From: Hyphomonadaceae bacterium UBA5336
Lineage (GTDB): Bacteria > Pseudomonadota > Alphaproteobacteria > Caulobacterales > Hyphomonadaceae
DNA: 64,000 nt
Assembly: GCA_002408125.1 (NCBI GenBank)
Contig: DHQO01000002.1
Location: forward strand, 115,304-179,303
Reading direction: 5' to 3'
The position numbers were made by a program, and so were the translations under genes. The notes under the pieces were generated by a model, which ran no database searches, was not told the DNA's origin, and saw only the letters and a program-made list of their open reading frames with translations. Shown here piece by piece: positions 12,219 to 20,515 of the stretch (its first letter is position 1; each line of letters opens with the position of its first letter).

Positions 12219-12634
12219 AGTCGACACGATGGGTCCTCGTTCTCTACACCCTCTTCATGCTCGGCCCGTGGCTATTCGCCGTGATCGGGATGGCCTGGAC
12301 GACCATGGCGGAAATCGCAGACCCGGAATATCTGTGCGAACTGGCAGGCGACCCGCCGCATATGCCGGAATCCGTCTATTGGTATTTTTTTCGCGGGGTG
12401 ATTCCATTACTGTTGGTCTGGTTACTCATCGCAGCCACCATCTCTATCATCCTTTGGCGGGTCGGCTGGCTTTCGCTGCGCGCCATTCTCGGCACCAGCT
12501 TGGCTTGGGTCATCATCCTGGTCGCCCTTTTTCTGAGCGGCGACGGGCTCAGCCGCGAATTTTATCGCGCAGTTCCCGAGCACTGCCTTGCTAATGAAAT
12601 CGTCCCGGACGGGGCTCCCCCCATACAAGATTGA
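12215..12634 (+). CDS. Small membrane protein of unknown function in the PDH operon
   Basis: A 139-residue protein from GTG 12215 (overlapping the preceding stop) with three predicted membrane segments: LVLYTLFMLGPWLFAVIGMA, GVIPLLLVWLLIAATISIIL and AILGTSLAWVIILVALFLSG. A short cytosolic or periplasmic tail carries one cysteine (EHCLANE). It resembles the previous gene in layout (Trp- and Leu-rich helices) but not clearly in sequence. No family recognised. Confidence 0.6.
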   Translation: MKSTRWVLVLYTLFMLGPWLFAVIGMAWTTMAEIADPEYLCELAGDPPHMPESVYWYFFRGVIPLLLVWLLIAATISIILWRVGWLSLRAILGTSLAWVIILVALFLSGDGLSREFYRAVPEHCLANEIVPDGAPPIQD

Positions 12635-12645
12635 GGAAACCACCC

Positions 12646-14061
12646 ATGGCTGACACAGACTTCGACCTCATCGTCATCGGCTCCGGCCCCGGCGGCTATG
12701 TCGCCGCGATCCGCGCCAGCCAGCTGGGCATGAAGACCGCCATTGTCGAGCGCGAGTCGCTGGGCGGCATCTGCCTGAATTGGGGCTGTATCCCCACCAA
12801 GGCGCTCTTGCGCTCGGCCGAAGTGCTGCGCAATGCCAAGCATGCCGAGGCTTATGGCCTCAAGATCGAAAAGGCCGAGCCGGACCTTGAGGCCATCGTG
12901 AAACGCTCGCGCGGCGTGGCAGCGCAGCTGTCCGGCGGCGTGAAGCACCTGATGAAGAAGAACAAGATCACCGTGATCGAGGGCACCGCGCGCCTGGAAA
13001 AGGGCTCACCCGCCCCGAAGGTCATCGTGAAAGACAAGGATGGGAAGGACACACCGTATCAGGCGGCCCATGTCATCCTCGCCACCGGCGCGCGCGCCCG
13101 CGCCATCCCGCAGGCGGGCCTCGAACCCGACGGCAAGCAGGTCTGGACCTATCGCGAGGCGATGGTGCCCGACACGCTGCCCAAGCGCCTGCTCGTCATC
13201 GGCTCGGGCGCTATCGGCATCGAGTTCGCGAGCTTCTATCATGAGCTTGGCAGCGAGGTGACGGTGGTCGAGGTGCTGGACCGCATCCTGCCGGTCGAAG
13301 ACGAGGACATCTCCAAGGCCGCGCGCAAACAGTTTGAAAAACAGGGCCTTACCATCCTCACCGGCGCGCAGGTGAAGGGGCTGGAGAAGCTCAAGACCAA
13401 GGTGAAGGCGACGGTGGAAACCGGTAGCAAGACCGAGGTGCTGGAGGCCGACCGGGTGATCCTCGCGGTCGGCATTGTCGGCAATGTGGAAAATCTCGGC
13501 CTGGAAGCGCTCGGCGTGGAGGTCGACCGCACCCACGTCAAGGTGGACGGCTTCGGGCGTACCGGCGTGCCGGGGCTCTATGCCATTGGCGACCTCACCG
13601 GCCCGCCCTGGCTCGCCCACAAGGCCTCCCATGAGGGCGTCATCTGCGTGGAGGGCATCGCCGGGGCCAACGAGGCCCATCCGTTCGACGCCTGGAATGT
13701 GCCCGGCTGCACCTATGCCCATCCCCAGGTCGCGAGTGTCGGCCTCACCGAGGCCAAGGCGAAAGAGGCCGGCCATGAGGTGAAGGTCGGCAAGTTCCCC
13801 TTCATCGGCAATGGCAAGGCGATCGCGCTGGGCGAGGCCGACGGCATGGTGAAGACCGTGTTCGACGCGAAAACCGGCGAGCTACTCGGCGCCCACATGA
13901 TCGGCGCGGAAGTGACCGAACTGATCCAGGGCTATGTCATCGCCCGCGAAGCCGAACTCACCGAAGAAGACCTGATGCACACCATCTTCCCCCACCCGAC
14001 GCTGTCAGAGATGATGCATGAGAGCGTGCTCGATGCCTATGGGCGGGTTGTGCATATGTAG
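12646..14061 (+). CDS. lpdA: Dihydrolipoyl dehydrogenase (E3)
   Basis: FAD enzyme that reoxidises dihydrolipoamide for the PDH complex. The start at ATG 12646 is set by the Shine-Dalgarno GAGGAAACC just before it; length is 471 residues. The N-terminal FAD fold (DLIVIGSGPGGYVAAIRA), redox disulfide C43/C48 (GGICLNWGCIPTKALLR), NAD fold (LLVIGSGAIGIEFASFY), second FAD motif (YAIGDLTGPPWLAHKASHEG) and C-terminal His-Glu base (HTIFPHPTLSEMMHE) are all present. It closes the operon that begins at pdhA. Confidence 0.97.
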   Translation: MADTDFDLIVIGSGPGGYVAAIRASQLGMKTAIVERESLGGICLNWGCIPTKALLRSAEVLRNAKHAEAYGLKIEKAEPDLEAIVKRSRGVAAQLSGGVKHLMKKNKITVIEGTARLEKGSPAPKVIVKDKDGKDTPYQAAHVILATGARARAIPQAGLEPDGKQVWTYREAMVPDTLPKRLLVIGSGAIGIEFASFYHELGSEVTVVEVLDRILPVEDEDISKAARKQFEKQGLTILTGAQVKGLEKLKTKVKATVETGSKTEVLEADRVILAVGIVGNVENLGLEALGVEVDRTHVKVDGFGRTGVPGLYAIGDLTGPPWLAHKASHEGVICVEGIAGANEAHPFDAWNVPGCTYAHPQVASVGLTEAKAKEAGHEVKVGKFPFIGNGKAIALGEADGMVKTVFDAKTGELLGAHMIGAEVTELIQGYVIAREAELTEEDLMHTIFPHPTLSEMMHESVLDAYGRVVHM

Positions 14062-14088
14062 CGTCTGGCGGTCCCCCGCCCCCTCTAT

Positions 14089-14108
14089 CTCCTCCCGTGG
14101 GGAGGGGG
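14089..14108. repeat. Pyrimidine/purine hairpin after lpdA
   Basis: CTCCTCCC, a 3-4-nt loop and GGGAGGGG form an 8-bp stem with one G-T pair, about 30 bases after the lpdA stop. It resembles in composition (C/T-rich arm facing G/A-rich arm) the much longer palindrome at 22244-22309. It could act as the 3' end of the PDH transcript or be a decayed dispersed repeat. Confidence 0.4.
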
Positions 14109-14214
14109 AGGCGCGTGTGGTGAGGTTTGGTGCTGAAATGGAAACGTCGGGCGGGATGAAATCCCACCATCTGAGTGTTCCAGCATCTCAGCCAAACTCA
14201 ATCTGCCCGATTTG

Positions 14215-14709
14215 CTAGTCGGATCGGTTTGCAAACGGCCAACGTTTCGTTCGCTGCTTGAATCCGGCAATGAGCGTTGCCTCAACCGTGCGAGGCTCTT
14301 CATCAAGTGTAGCTTTCCAACAGATCAAAAGTTCGCTCGAATCCACAAGCTGCCAAATGTAGCACCCTCCTCGATGGCCGACCGGCTTACCGCGACCAAA
14401 CGCGAGGTAAGCGCCAATTCGACGACGCAGCGTGGATGCACTACCTTTGCCGCCCGCTTTTCCAAAATACACTATCCGCTCACCGAGAACCCACTTTTGT
14501 TCAAGTGTAGAAACAGAGACGTTTGGGTTCTTTCCCTTAAAGTGACCACCGGTTCCGATTTCAAGAAATTTAGGTGTTATGTCTGTGTCACGGACAACAA
14601 CATATACGCCCGCTACATCGGGGATATCTTTACGCTGCAACGCAGAAACAGAAATAAAGCCTTCGAAACCGCCATTTCGAAGTTCAGAGATGTTTGCCGG
14701 AACGTTCAT
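14215..14709 (-). CDS. GIY-YIG nuclease-like orphan protein
   Basis: A 164-residue protein. The start at ATG 14709 is decided by a GGGGGAATAG leader. The core looks like a GIY-YIG domain: VAGVYVVVRD (strand with the GIY-like GVY), RIVYFGKAGG (YIG-like YFG), STLRRRIGAYLAFGRGKP with the conserved Arg, a Glu in VEATLIAGFKQ and an Asn in PFANRSD at the C-terminus. These are the usual catalytic positions. The gene is more AT-rich than its neighbours and sits alone between lpdA and ftsY, which suggests acquisition. GIY-YIG assignment is by eye. Confidence 0.6.
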   Translation of the reverse strand: MNVPANISELRNGGFEGFISVSALQRKDIPDVAGVYVVVRDTDITPKFLEIGTGGHFKGKNPNVSVSTLEQKWVLGERIVYFGKAGGKGSASTLRRRIGAYLAFGRGKPVGHRGGCYIWQLVDSSELLICWKATLDEEPRTVEATLIAGFKQRTKRWPFANRSD

Positions 14710-14861
14710 ACTATTCCCCCACCTGCGTACAGCACAGGGATGATAGCCAATACCACCTTGCACTTGTTAAATGAGATTCCACAGACGCGCTGAAACAAGG
14801 AAATACCCAGTTAACTAAAGTGGCCCCTTACGCCGGAGCGACAGTGCCCAAATGCGACCGG

Positions 14862-16082
14862 CTACCCCGGCCCCACCAGCGCCCGCGCAAACGCCTCTGC
14901 ACTAAACGGCTGCAGATCCTCCGCCTTCTCGCCCACGCCGACAAAATGGATCGGCAAATCGTGTTTGTCGGCGATGGCCACCAGCACGCCGCCCTTGGCG
15001 GTGCCGTCGAGCTTGGTCATGACGAGGCCGGTCACGCCGGCCGTGTGGCGGAAGGCTTCGACCTGGGAGAGCGCGTTCTGGCCGACCGTGGCGTCGAGCA
15101 CGAGGATGACATCATGGGGTGCATCCGGGTCGAGCTTTTGCGTCACGCGGATGATTTTCGCGAGCTCCGCCATCAGTTCGGACTTGTTCTGCAGCCGCCC
15201 GGCCGTATCGACGAGGACGAGATCCAGCCCCTCGCGCTGCGCACGCTCCACCGCCTCATAGACAAGCCCGGCCGCGTCCGCGCCGGTGGACTTCGACAGC
15301 ACCGGGATGCCCGCGCGCTCGCCCCAGACGGTGAGCTGTTCGATCGCAGCGGCGCGGAACGTATCGCCCGCCACCAGCAGGGCCTTGGCGCCCTGCGCTT
15401 TCAGTTTCGAGGCGATCTTGCCGATCGTGGTGGTCTTGCCGGAGCCATTCACGCCGACGAACAGGACAATGCGCGGGCGCGGGCCGTCGGCGAAATCGAC
15501 AATCTGTTCGCGCGGTTTCAGGACAGCGGTGATCTCCTCGGCCAGCGCCGCCTTGATCTCCTCGTCGGTCACTTCCTTGTCGAACCGGTCCTTCGCGAGG
15601 CCCGCCGTCACGCGCGCGGCGACACCCGCGCCGAGATCGGAGGCGATCAGCAGGTCTTCCAGTTCCTCCAGCGTTTCCTCGTCCAGCTTGCGCTTGGTGA
15701 AGACGCTGGTGATGCCTTCGGCGAGGCGCGAGGAAGATCGCGAGAGGCCGGACGCCATGCGCGAAAAGAAGCCGGGCTTTTTCGTTTCCGCGATGGGGTC
15801 GGGCTCGGCCTCCGGTTCGGGCGAGGCGTCGTGGAGATGCGCCAGTTCCGGGGTGTCCATCACCTCCTCGGGCGCGGGCTCGGCGCCGGGCAGGTCGAGC
15901 GGTTCCTCATCGGCGGGATCGGGATGCGGGGAGGCCGGGTCGCCCTCTTCCAGCGGCGCCTGGAAGTCGGCATTGTGGGGCTCAAGTTCCACCACCGGTT
16001 CGGCTTCGGGCTCAGCCGGGGACGGCAGCTCGGCCTCTTCCAGTTCCTGTTTTTTCTTCTTCTTTCCGAACCAGAGGATCAT
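14862..16082 (-). CDS. ftsY: Signal recognition particle receptor FtsY
   Basis: SRP receptor GTPase that docks ribosome-nascent-chain complexes at the inner membrane. The 406 residues begin with MILWFGKKKKK and a long acidic Pro/Glu-rich A domain (to about residue 105). An N-domain four-helix bundle follows, then the G domain with G1 GVNGSGKTTTIGK (210-222), GDTFRAAAIEQL, G3 DTAGR (292-296) and G4 TKLDGTAKGG. Its start overlaps the mtaB stop by 4 bases, so mtaB and ftsY form a coupled pair on the minus strand. Confidence 0.96.
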   Translation of the reverse strand: MILWFGKKKKKQELEEAELPSPAEPEAEPVVELEPHNADFQAPLEEGDPASPHPDPADEEPLDLPGAEPAPEEVMDTPELAHLHDASPEPEAEPDPIAETKKPGFFSRMASGLSRSSSRLAEGITSVFTKRKLDEETLEELEDLLIASDLGAGVAARVTAGLAKDRFDKEVTDEEIKAALAEEITAVLKPREQIVDFADGPRPRIVLFVGVNGSGKTTTIGKIASKLKAQGAKALLVAGDTFRAAAIEQLTVWGERAGIPVLSKSTGADAAGLVYEAVERAQREGLDLVLVDTAGRLQNKSELMAELAKIIRVTQKLDPDAPHDVILVLDATVGQNALSQVEAFRHTAGVTGLVMTKLDGTAKGGVLVAIADKHDLPIHFVGVGEKAEDLQPFSAEAFARALVGPG

Positions 16083-17341
16083 GCGGGCACACCTGTCAGC
16101 CGTTCATTGTCGTGACCGGTAATGTGGAAGCGTGCGGGCCGGCCCGCAACCGGGAGGGGGCCGTTAAGGATGTGCAGCGGTGTAAAATCGGGCATGCGCG
16201 CGGTTTCCCCCCGCTCGACAAGCGCCATAACCGTCTGGCCGCGTTTACCATCGAGATGGGCGATGAGGGCTGCGGAGGCCGCTTCGCGCAGGCGCGCGGC
16301 GCGGGCCTTGATGGTCGCCTTGTCGAGCTGCGGCATGCGCGCGGCGGGTGTGCCGGGGCGCGGGCTGTAGGGGAAGACATGAACGAAGCTGAGGCCGCAG
16401 TCGGCGATCAGTTTCACACTGTTCTCGAAGGCGACCTCGGTCTCTGTCGGGAAGCCGGCGATGAGGTCGGCGCCGAGCGCGATGTCGGGCCGCGCGGTGC
16501 GGAGCTTTTCGGCGAGCGCCACGGCCTCCTCGCGCGAATGGCGGCGCTTCATGCGTTTCAGGATCAACGTATCGCCATGCTGCAAGCTAAGGTGCATGAA
16601 GGGGGCGAGGCGCGGCTCGGACATGGCCTCGAACAGGGCGTCATCGATCTCGATGGCGTCGATGCTTGAGATGCGCAGCTGGGGCAGCTCGGGCACCAGT
16701 TTCAGGATGCGCTGGACGAGATTGCCGAGCTGCGGCGTGCCCGGCAGGTCCGCGCCCCAGCTGGTGAGATCCACGCCGGTGAGGACCACTTCATGGTGCC
16801 CGCTGGCGGCAAGCTCGCGCACCTGGGCGACCACTTCGCCGGCCGGCACGCTGCGCGAATTTCCCCGGCCATAAGGGATGATGCAGAAGGTGCAGCGATG
16901 GTCGCAGCCCTGCTGGACCTGGACATAGGCGCGCGCACGGCCCTCCATCCCGTCGATGAGATGGGCGGCGGTTTCGCGCACGGACATGATGTCGTTCACC
17001 TGCGCCTTCGGGCGGGTCTCGTCCAGCAGCGCGGCGGGGCGCCAGGTTTCCGCCTGCATCTTCTCGTGATTGCCGATGACGCGGGTGACTTCCGGCATTT
17101 CAGCGAAGCGTTCCGGCTCGATCTGCGCGGCGCAGCCGGTGACGATGACGGGCGCACCGGGATGGTCTTTCGCGGCGCGGCGGATGGTCTGGCGCGAGCT
17201 GCGCACAGCTTCGGCGGTCACCGCGCAGGTGTTGATGATGACGGCGTCAGACAGGCCAGCCTCAGCCGCATGCCGGCGCATGACTTCGGATTCATAGCTG
17301 TTCAGCCGACAGCCGAGGGTGATGAGCTTTGGCTCCGCCAT
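16079..17341 (-). CDS. mtaB: tRNA t6A37 methylthiotransferase MtaB
   Basis: Radical-SAM enzyme that converts t6A37 of tRNA to ms2t6A37. The 420 residues show the N-terminal UPF0004 cluster cysteines C11, C39 and C70, the radical-SAM triad C146/C150/C153 (CDHRCTFC), and a C-terminal TRAM-like segment. The N-terminus ITLGCRLNSYESEVM is typical of the MtaB branch rather than MiaB. It lies 3 bases downstream of rlmN and overlaps ftsY, so three genes for RNA modification and secretion are probably co-transcribed. Confidence 0.93.
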   Translation of the reverse strand: MAEPKLITLGCRLNSYESEVMRRHAAEAGLSDAVIINTCAVTAEAVRSSRQTIRRAAKDHPGAPVIVTGCAAQIEPERFAEMPEVTRVIGNHEKMQAETWRPAALLDETRPKAQVNDIMSVRETAAHLIDGMEGRARAYVQVQQGCDHRCTFCIIPYGRGNSRSVPAGEVVAQVRELAASGHHEVVLTGVDLTSWGADLPGTPQLGNLVQRILKLVPELPQLRISSIDAIEIDDALFEAMSEPRLAPFMHLSLQHGDTLILKRMKRRHSREEAVALAEKLRTARPDIALGADLIAGFPTETEVAFENSVKLIADCGLSFVHVFPYSPRPGTPAARMPQLDKATIKARAARLREAASAALIAHLDGKRGQTVMALVERGETARMPDFTPLHILNGPLPVAGRPARFHITGHDNERLTGVPA

Positions 17342-17344
17342 GGC

Positions 17345-18490
17345 TTACTCTGCCGCCAGCGCCTCGCGTCTCAGCTCCGCCGCGCTCTTCTTCACGCTCT
17401 CCGAGCGCAGCTGGCCGCAGGCGGCGAAGATGTCCCGGCCGCGGGGGGTGCGGATGGGGCTGGCATAGCCGGCACGGTTGAGCACGTCTGCGAAGGCCTC
17501 GATCGTCTCCCAATCGGAGCATGCATAGGGCGCGCCGGGCCAGGGATTGAACGGGATGAGATTGATCTTCGCTGGCACGCCGCGCAGCAGTTTTATGAGG
17601 TCGCGCGCTTCGGCGAGGCTGTCATTTACCCCCGCCAGCATGACATATTCAAAGGTCACGCGCTTGGAATTGCCGAGATCGGGATAGGCGCGGATCGCCT
17701 CGAACAGCGTCTTCAGGTCGTATTTCCGGTTGATCGGCACGATCTCGTTTCTGAGGTCATCGCGCACCGCATGCAGCGAGATGGCCAGCATCGCGCCGGT
17801 GCGCGCGCCAAGCTCGGGGATTTTCGGCGCCACACCCGCCGTCGAGACGGTGATGCGTCGGCGGCCAATGGCGATGCCGTCGCCGTCTGAAATCGTGTCG
17901 ATGGCCTCGGCGACATTGTCGAGATTATACAGCGGCTCGCCCATGCCCATGAAGACGATATTGGTGAGCTTGCGGTCCTCATTGCTGGAGGGCCACTCGG
18001 CCAGCTCATCGCGCGCGATCAGCACCTGGGCGACGATCTCCTGCGCCGTCAGGTTCCGCACCAGTTTCTGCGTGCCGGTATGGCAGAAGGTGCAGTTGAG
18101 CGTGCAGCCAACCTGGCTGGACACGCACAGCGCGCCGGACTTGCCAACATCGGGAATATAGACGCTCTCGCCTTCCACATTCGGGCCGAAGCGCGTGAGC
18201 CATTTCTGGGTGCCGTCGACGCTGATCCTGTGCTCGGCAATCTCCGGGCGCGCCAGCGTGTAGCGCGCGGCCAGCTCGGCGCGCATTTCCTTGGCCACAT
18301 TGGTCATCGCGTCGAAGTCTGTGACGCCAAAATGGTGCACCCAGCCGCGCAGCTGTTTGGCGCGCATGCCGGCCTTTTTCTCCGGCACACCCATCGCTTC
18401 CATCTCCGCCTTCAGGGCGGGAAGGGAGAGGCCGGCAAGCGAGCGCGGCTGTGGCGCGGGGGCGCGCGAGAGATCAAGCTGTGTGGTCAT
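17345..18490 (-). CDS. rlmN: Dual-specificity RNA methyltransferase RlmN
   Basis: Radical-SAM methyltransferase that makes m2A2503 in 23S rRNA and m2A37 in some tRNAs. The 381 residues carry the radical-SAM triad C129/C133/C136 (CTLNCTFC), [13 protein letters not shown], the [17 protein letters not shown] strand and the conserved C-terminal DIFAACGQL, whose cysteine is one of the two methyl-transfer cysteines. N-terminal helical domain present. First gene of the minus-strand run rlmN-mtaB-ftsY. Confidence 0.96.
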   Translation of the reverse strand: MTTQLDLSRAPAPQPRSLAGLSLPALKAEMEAMGVPEKKAGMRAKQLRGWVHHFGVTDFDAMTNVAKEMRAELAARYTLARPEIAEHRISVDGTQKWLTRFGPNVEGESVYIPDVGKSGALCVSSQVGCTLNCTFCHTGTQKLVRNLTAQEIVAQVLIARDELAEWPSSNEDRKLTNIVFMGMGEPLYNLDNVAEAIDTISDGDGIAIGRRRITVSTAGVAPKIPELGARTGAMLAISLHAVRDDLRNEIVPINRKYDLKTLFEAIRAYPDLGNSKRVTFEYVMLAGVNDSLAEARDLIKLLRGVPAKINLIPFNPWPGAPYACSDWETIEAFADVLNRAGYASPIRTPRGRDIFAACGQLRSESVKKSAAELRREALAAE

Positions 18491-18516
18491 GCGCGCTATC
18501 TAGTGCATTTTCCCGC

Positions 18517-18550
18517 AAAAAGCACGAGGGGCGGCACATGCGGCCGCCCC
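18517..18550 (-). terminator. Intrinsic terminator after the DUF805 gene
   Basis: On the minus strand an 8-bp GC stem (GGGGCGGC/GCCGCCCC, arms 18528-18535 and 18543-18550, 7-nt loop) lies about 30 bases after the DUF805 stop. It is followed within six bases by five T (18517-18521). This is a good rho-independent terminator separating DUF805 from rlmN. Confidence 0.65.
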
Positions 18551-18578
18551 CCAGCAAATTCAAACTGTCAGCTCCGCC

Positions 18579-19001
18579 CTATTCGAAGGTCGCCGCAGCC
18601 GTCGGGCCCAGTCCGCCCTTGGGATCCGGGCCGAACTTGTTCGGGCCGGCCGTGCCCGGCAGTGCAAACATCACCAGGAGGATGATGCCTCCGAGATAGG
18701 GGATCAGGCCGAGCAGGAGCCACCATGCCGACATATCCCTGTCATGCATGCGGCGGAAGGCGATCGCCAGGCCCGGAATGAGCACAGCGAGCGAGTAGAG
18801 CAGGATGATGATCATGCACAGAATGCCGAGAATGTTCATCTCGCCCTGCGCCATCCCGCCGATAAAGATCATGATCATGTACAGGACAAGAATGATGATC
18901 AGGTTGAACAGGTATACCCACCAGTATTCGGCCCGCCGCGAGCGGCCCTGAAAATCGGTGTATCGTTTGAAGAACAGCTGTACGGCGTCCATCATGCCCA
19001 T
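18579..19001 (-). CDS. DUF805 family inner-membrane protein
   Basis: A 140-residue integral membrane protein of the DUF805 family, of unknown function. The start at 19001 is set by a strong GGGGAGGAGG Shine-Dalgarno; an in-frame upstream start would add 15 unrelated residues. Family marks: FFKRYTDFQGRSRRAEYWW at the N-terminus, four hydrophobic segments, and the loop AIAFRRMHDRDMSAWWLL between the last two. Stands alone, with a terminator downstream. Confidence 0.88.
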   Translation of the reverse strand: MGMMDAVQLFFKRYTDFQGRSRRAEYWWVYLFNLIIILVLYMIMIFIGGMAQGEMNILGILCMIIILLYSLAVLIPGLAIAFRRMHDRDMSAWWLLLGLIPYLGGIILLVMFALPGTAGPNKFGPDPKGGLGPTAAATFE

Positions 19002-19138
19002 GAGTAAATCCTCCTCCCCAAGCCAATCGGGTGTGTTCAGGCCCACTGCCTAGATTCGGATTTGTAACGGGCCTTGGGCCATCTGCCAATGGCAAGCTAT
19101 TTTACGGGCCTTACAGACTATCCAGATTCAACAAGGGC

Positions 19139-19654
19139 TTAGCGGCACGCGCTGGCCGCCCGGCTGATTGCATCGGCCGAACCGGACAGGGAAAAATGAT
19201 AGGCGACCGACGTTCCGCGCGCCGACACGCTCTCAACCCGAAGCTCGCTGCCACGCTCGATGGCGCGCACAATCTGCGGGTCATCCTCATCATCGGCAAA
19301 GGCCTCGCTGCCGACATTGAACAGGGCCCAGGCCGAGCGGCCGACACGCGCGCGCGACGGCAGGTCCTCGCGCAGGTCATAGCCCACGCGCAGGCTCGGC
19401 TGGCTCGCGATCCGCCCGGAGCTGAGATAGGTCACATAGAACCAGACATCGCCGTGATTGGCCGTGCGCGGGGCCTTGTCGGTGGCCTCGGTGGCGGCAT
19501 AGCAGATGGTCTCCCCGCCAATATCCTCGGTGAAGACCTGCCAGTCCTTGAACCGCGCAACGGCGGTCGGATTGGCCGACGCGGACAGGCCGAGCGCCGT
19601 CGTCCCGGCCAGAAGGCAGAACATCCGAAAACACAGCTTCTGCAGGAGTTGCAT
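19139..19654 (-). CDS. Invasion-associated locus B (IalB)-family exported protein
   Basis: A 171-residue periplasmic protein. The start at ATG 19654 begins a signal peptide (MQLLQKLCFRMFCLLAGTTA ... SASA). The mature part matches the IalB pattern: FKDWQVFTEDIGGETICYA, WFYVTYLSSGRIASQPSLRV, a middle DVGR-like strand, and a C-terminal SLSGSADAISRAASAC whose cysteine can pair with the one in ICYA. The family is widespread in alphaproteobacteria and its biochemical role is unresolved. Divergent from the ECF sigma gene. Confidence 0.75.
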   Translation of the reverse strand: MQLLQKLCFRMFCLLAGTTALGLSASANPTAVARFKDWQVFTEDIGGETICYAATEATDKAPRTANHGDVWFYVTYLSSGRIASQPSLRVGYDLREDLPSRARVGRSAWALFNVGSEAFADDEDDPQIVRAIERGSELRVESVSARGTSVAYHFSLSGSADAISRAASACR

Positions 19655-19841
19655 GTCAAAAACCTGGGTCGAATTCAGATTGGCAAACAGGATAACTGGC
19701 CCCAACTTGTTAGCTGAGCCTTGCGGCTCAAATGTGACATTGGCCATCGCCCATTACAGTTCGCAAGCTGTATTTCACTGTGGTTGCCAACCTATTCTGC
19801 AGCCTTAGAATGGCGCAAGGCGAACAAAAAAGGCAACACCC

Positions 19842-20429
19842 GTGCGCCTGCCGGACGAGACCCCTGTAAATTCCTCCGACCGCCAGCGCTTTGCCGGGCT
19901 TCTGGCCGCCATCGCAGACAGGCGGTGCCGCGATTCCTTCGCCCAACTGTTCGAATATTTCGCCCCGCGCCTCAAGGGTTACATGCAGCAGCTGGGCACC
20001 GATCCGGGGGAAGCGGAGGAACTGGCGCAGGAAGTGATGATCACGGTCTGGCGCAAGGCCGGCCAGTTCGATCCGGCGAAAGCCTCGGTCTCGACCTGGA
20101 TTTTCCGCATTGCCCGCAACCGCCGTATCGATGCCCATCGGCGCACCCGCAAGCCCGAGCTTGACCCCGACGAACCGATGCTGCGCCCGGCCGACCCCGA
20201 ACAACCCGATGCCACGCTCAGCCGTGCTCAGCTGGAAGAAACCGTGCGCGCCCAACTCGCAACGCTCCCCCCTGAACAGCTGGAGCTGCTTCAGGCCGCC
20301 TTCTATCAGGGCCTCACGCATAGCGAGATCGCAAAGGCCTTCGACCTGCCGCTTGGCACGGTGAAATCGCGCATTCGGCTGGCATTTGCCCGCCTTCGCG
20401 GGCAGCTGGAAGACAGAGCAGAGCCATGA
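19842..20429 (+). CDS. ECF sigma factor, RpoE/ChrR-partnered type
   Basis: A 195-residue group IV sigma factor starting at GTG 19842. Region 2 spans about residues 25-95 (AQLFEYFAPRLKGYMQQLG, EELAQEVMITVWRKAGQFDP, STWIFRIARNRRIDAHRR). Region 4 spans about 130-190, with the helix-turn-helix GLTHSEIAKAFDLPLGTVKS. It resembles the Rhodobacter RpoE (ECF11-type) factor that answers singlet oxygen, and a ChrR-like gene follows, so a stress-response sigma is likely. Its TGA is overlapped by the ATG of a 29-codon reading frame. Confidence 0.9.
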   Translation: MRLPDETPVNSSDRQRFAGLLAAIADRRCRDSFAQLFEYFAPRLKGYMQQLGTDPGEAEELAQEVMITVWRKAGQFDPAKASVSTWIFRIARNRRIDAHRRTRKPELDPDEPMLRPADPEQPDATLSRAQLEETVRAQLATLPPEQLELLQAAFYQGLTHSEIAKAFDLPLGTVKSRIRLAFARLRGQLEDRAEP

Positions 20430-20515
20430 CTGCAATCGCGCCGGCCATTTTCTTGATTTCGCCCCTGATCGAACAATACTTCCATTCGACGGAAGAACTG
20501 GAGCCAACTCCTTGA
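20426..20515 (+). other. 29-codon reading frame linking sigma and anti-sigma genes
   Basis: ATG at 20426 overlaps the sigma stop (ATGA) and opens a 29-residue frame starting MTAIAPAIFLISPLIEQ. Its TGA (20513-20515) overlaps the TTG start of the anti-sigma gene (TTGA). Stop/start overlaps on both sides suggest translational relay from sigma to anti-sigma. Whether the peptide has a function of its own is unknown; it may only couple translation. Confidence 0.4.

Noticed and set aside
14820..16115. Long open frame opposite ftsY
   Set aside because: Shadow of the GC-rich ftsY codon pattern, without any domain and without a ribosome-binding site.
19715..19730. Small hairpin TGAGCC-TTGC-GGCTCA between the IalB-family and sigma genes
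   Set aside because: Only 6 bp, no T-run, and located in a divergent promoter region where a terminator is not expected; likely chance.
20386..20511. Frameshift explanation for the odd anti-sigma N-terminus
   Set aside because: The protein from TTG 20512 has normal ChrR length and aligns from its first residues, so nothing appears missing. The loss of zinc ligands is by substitution.
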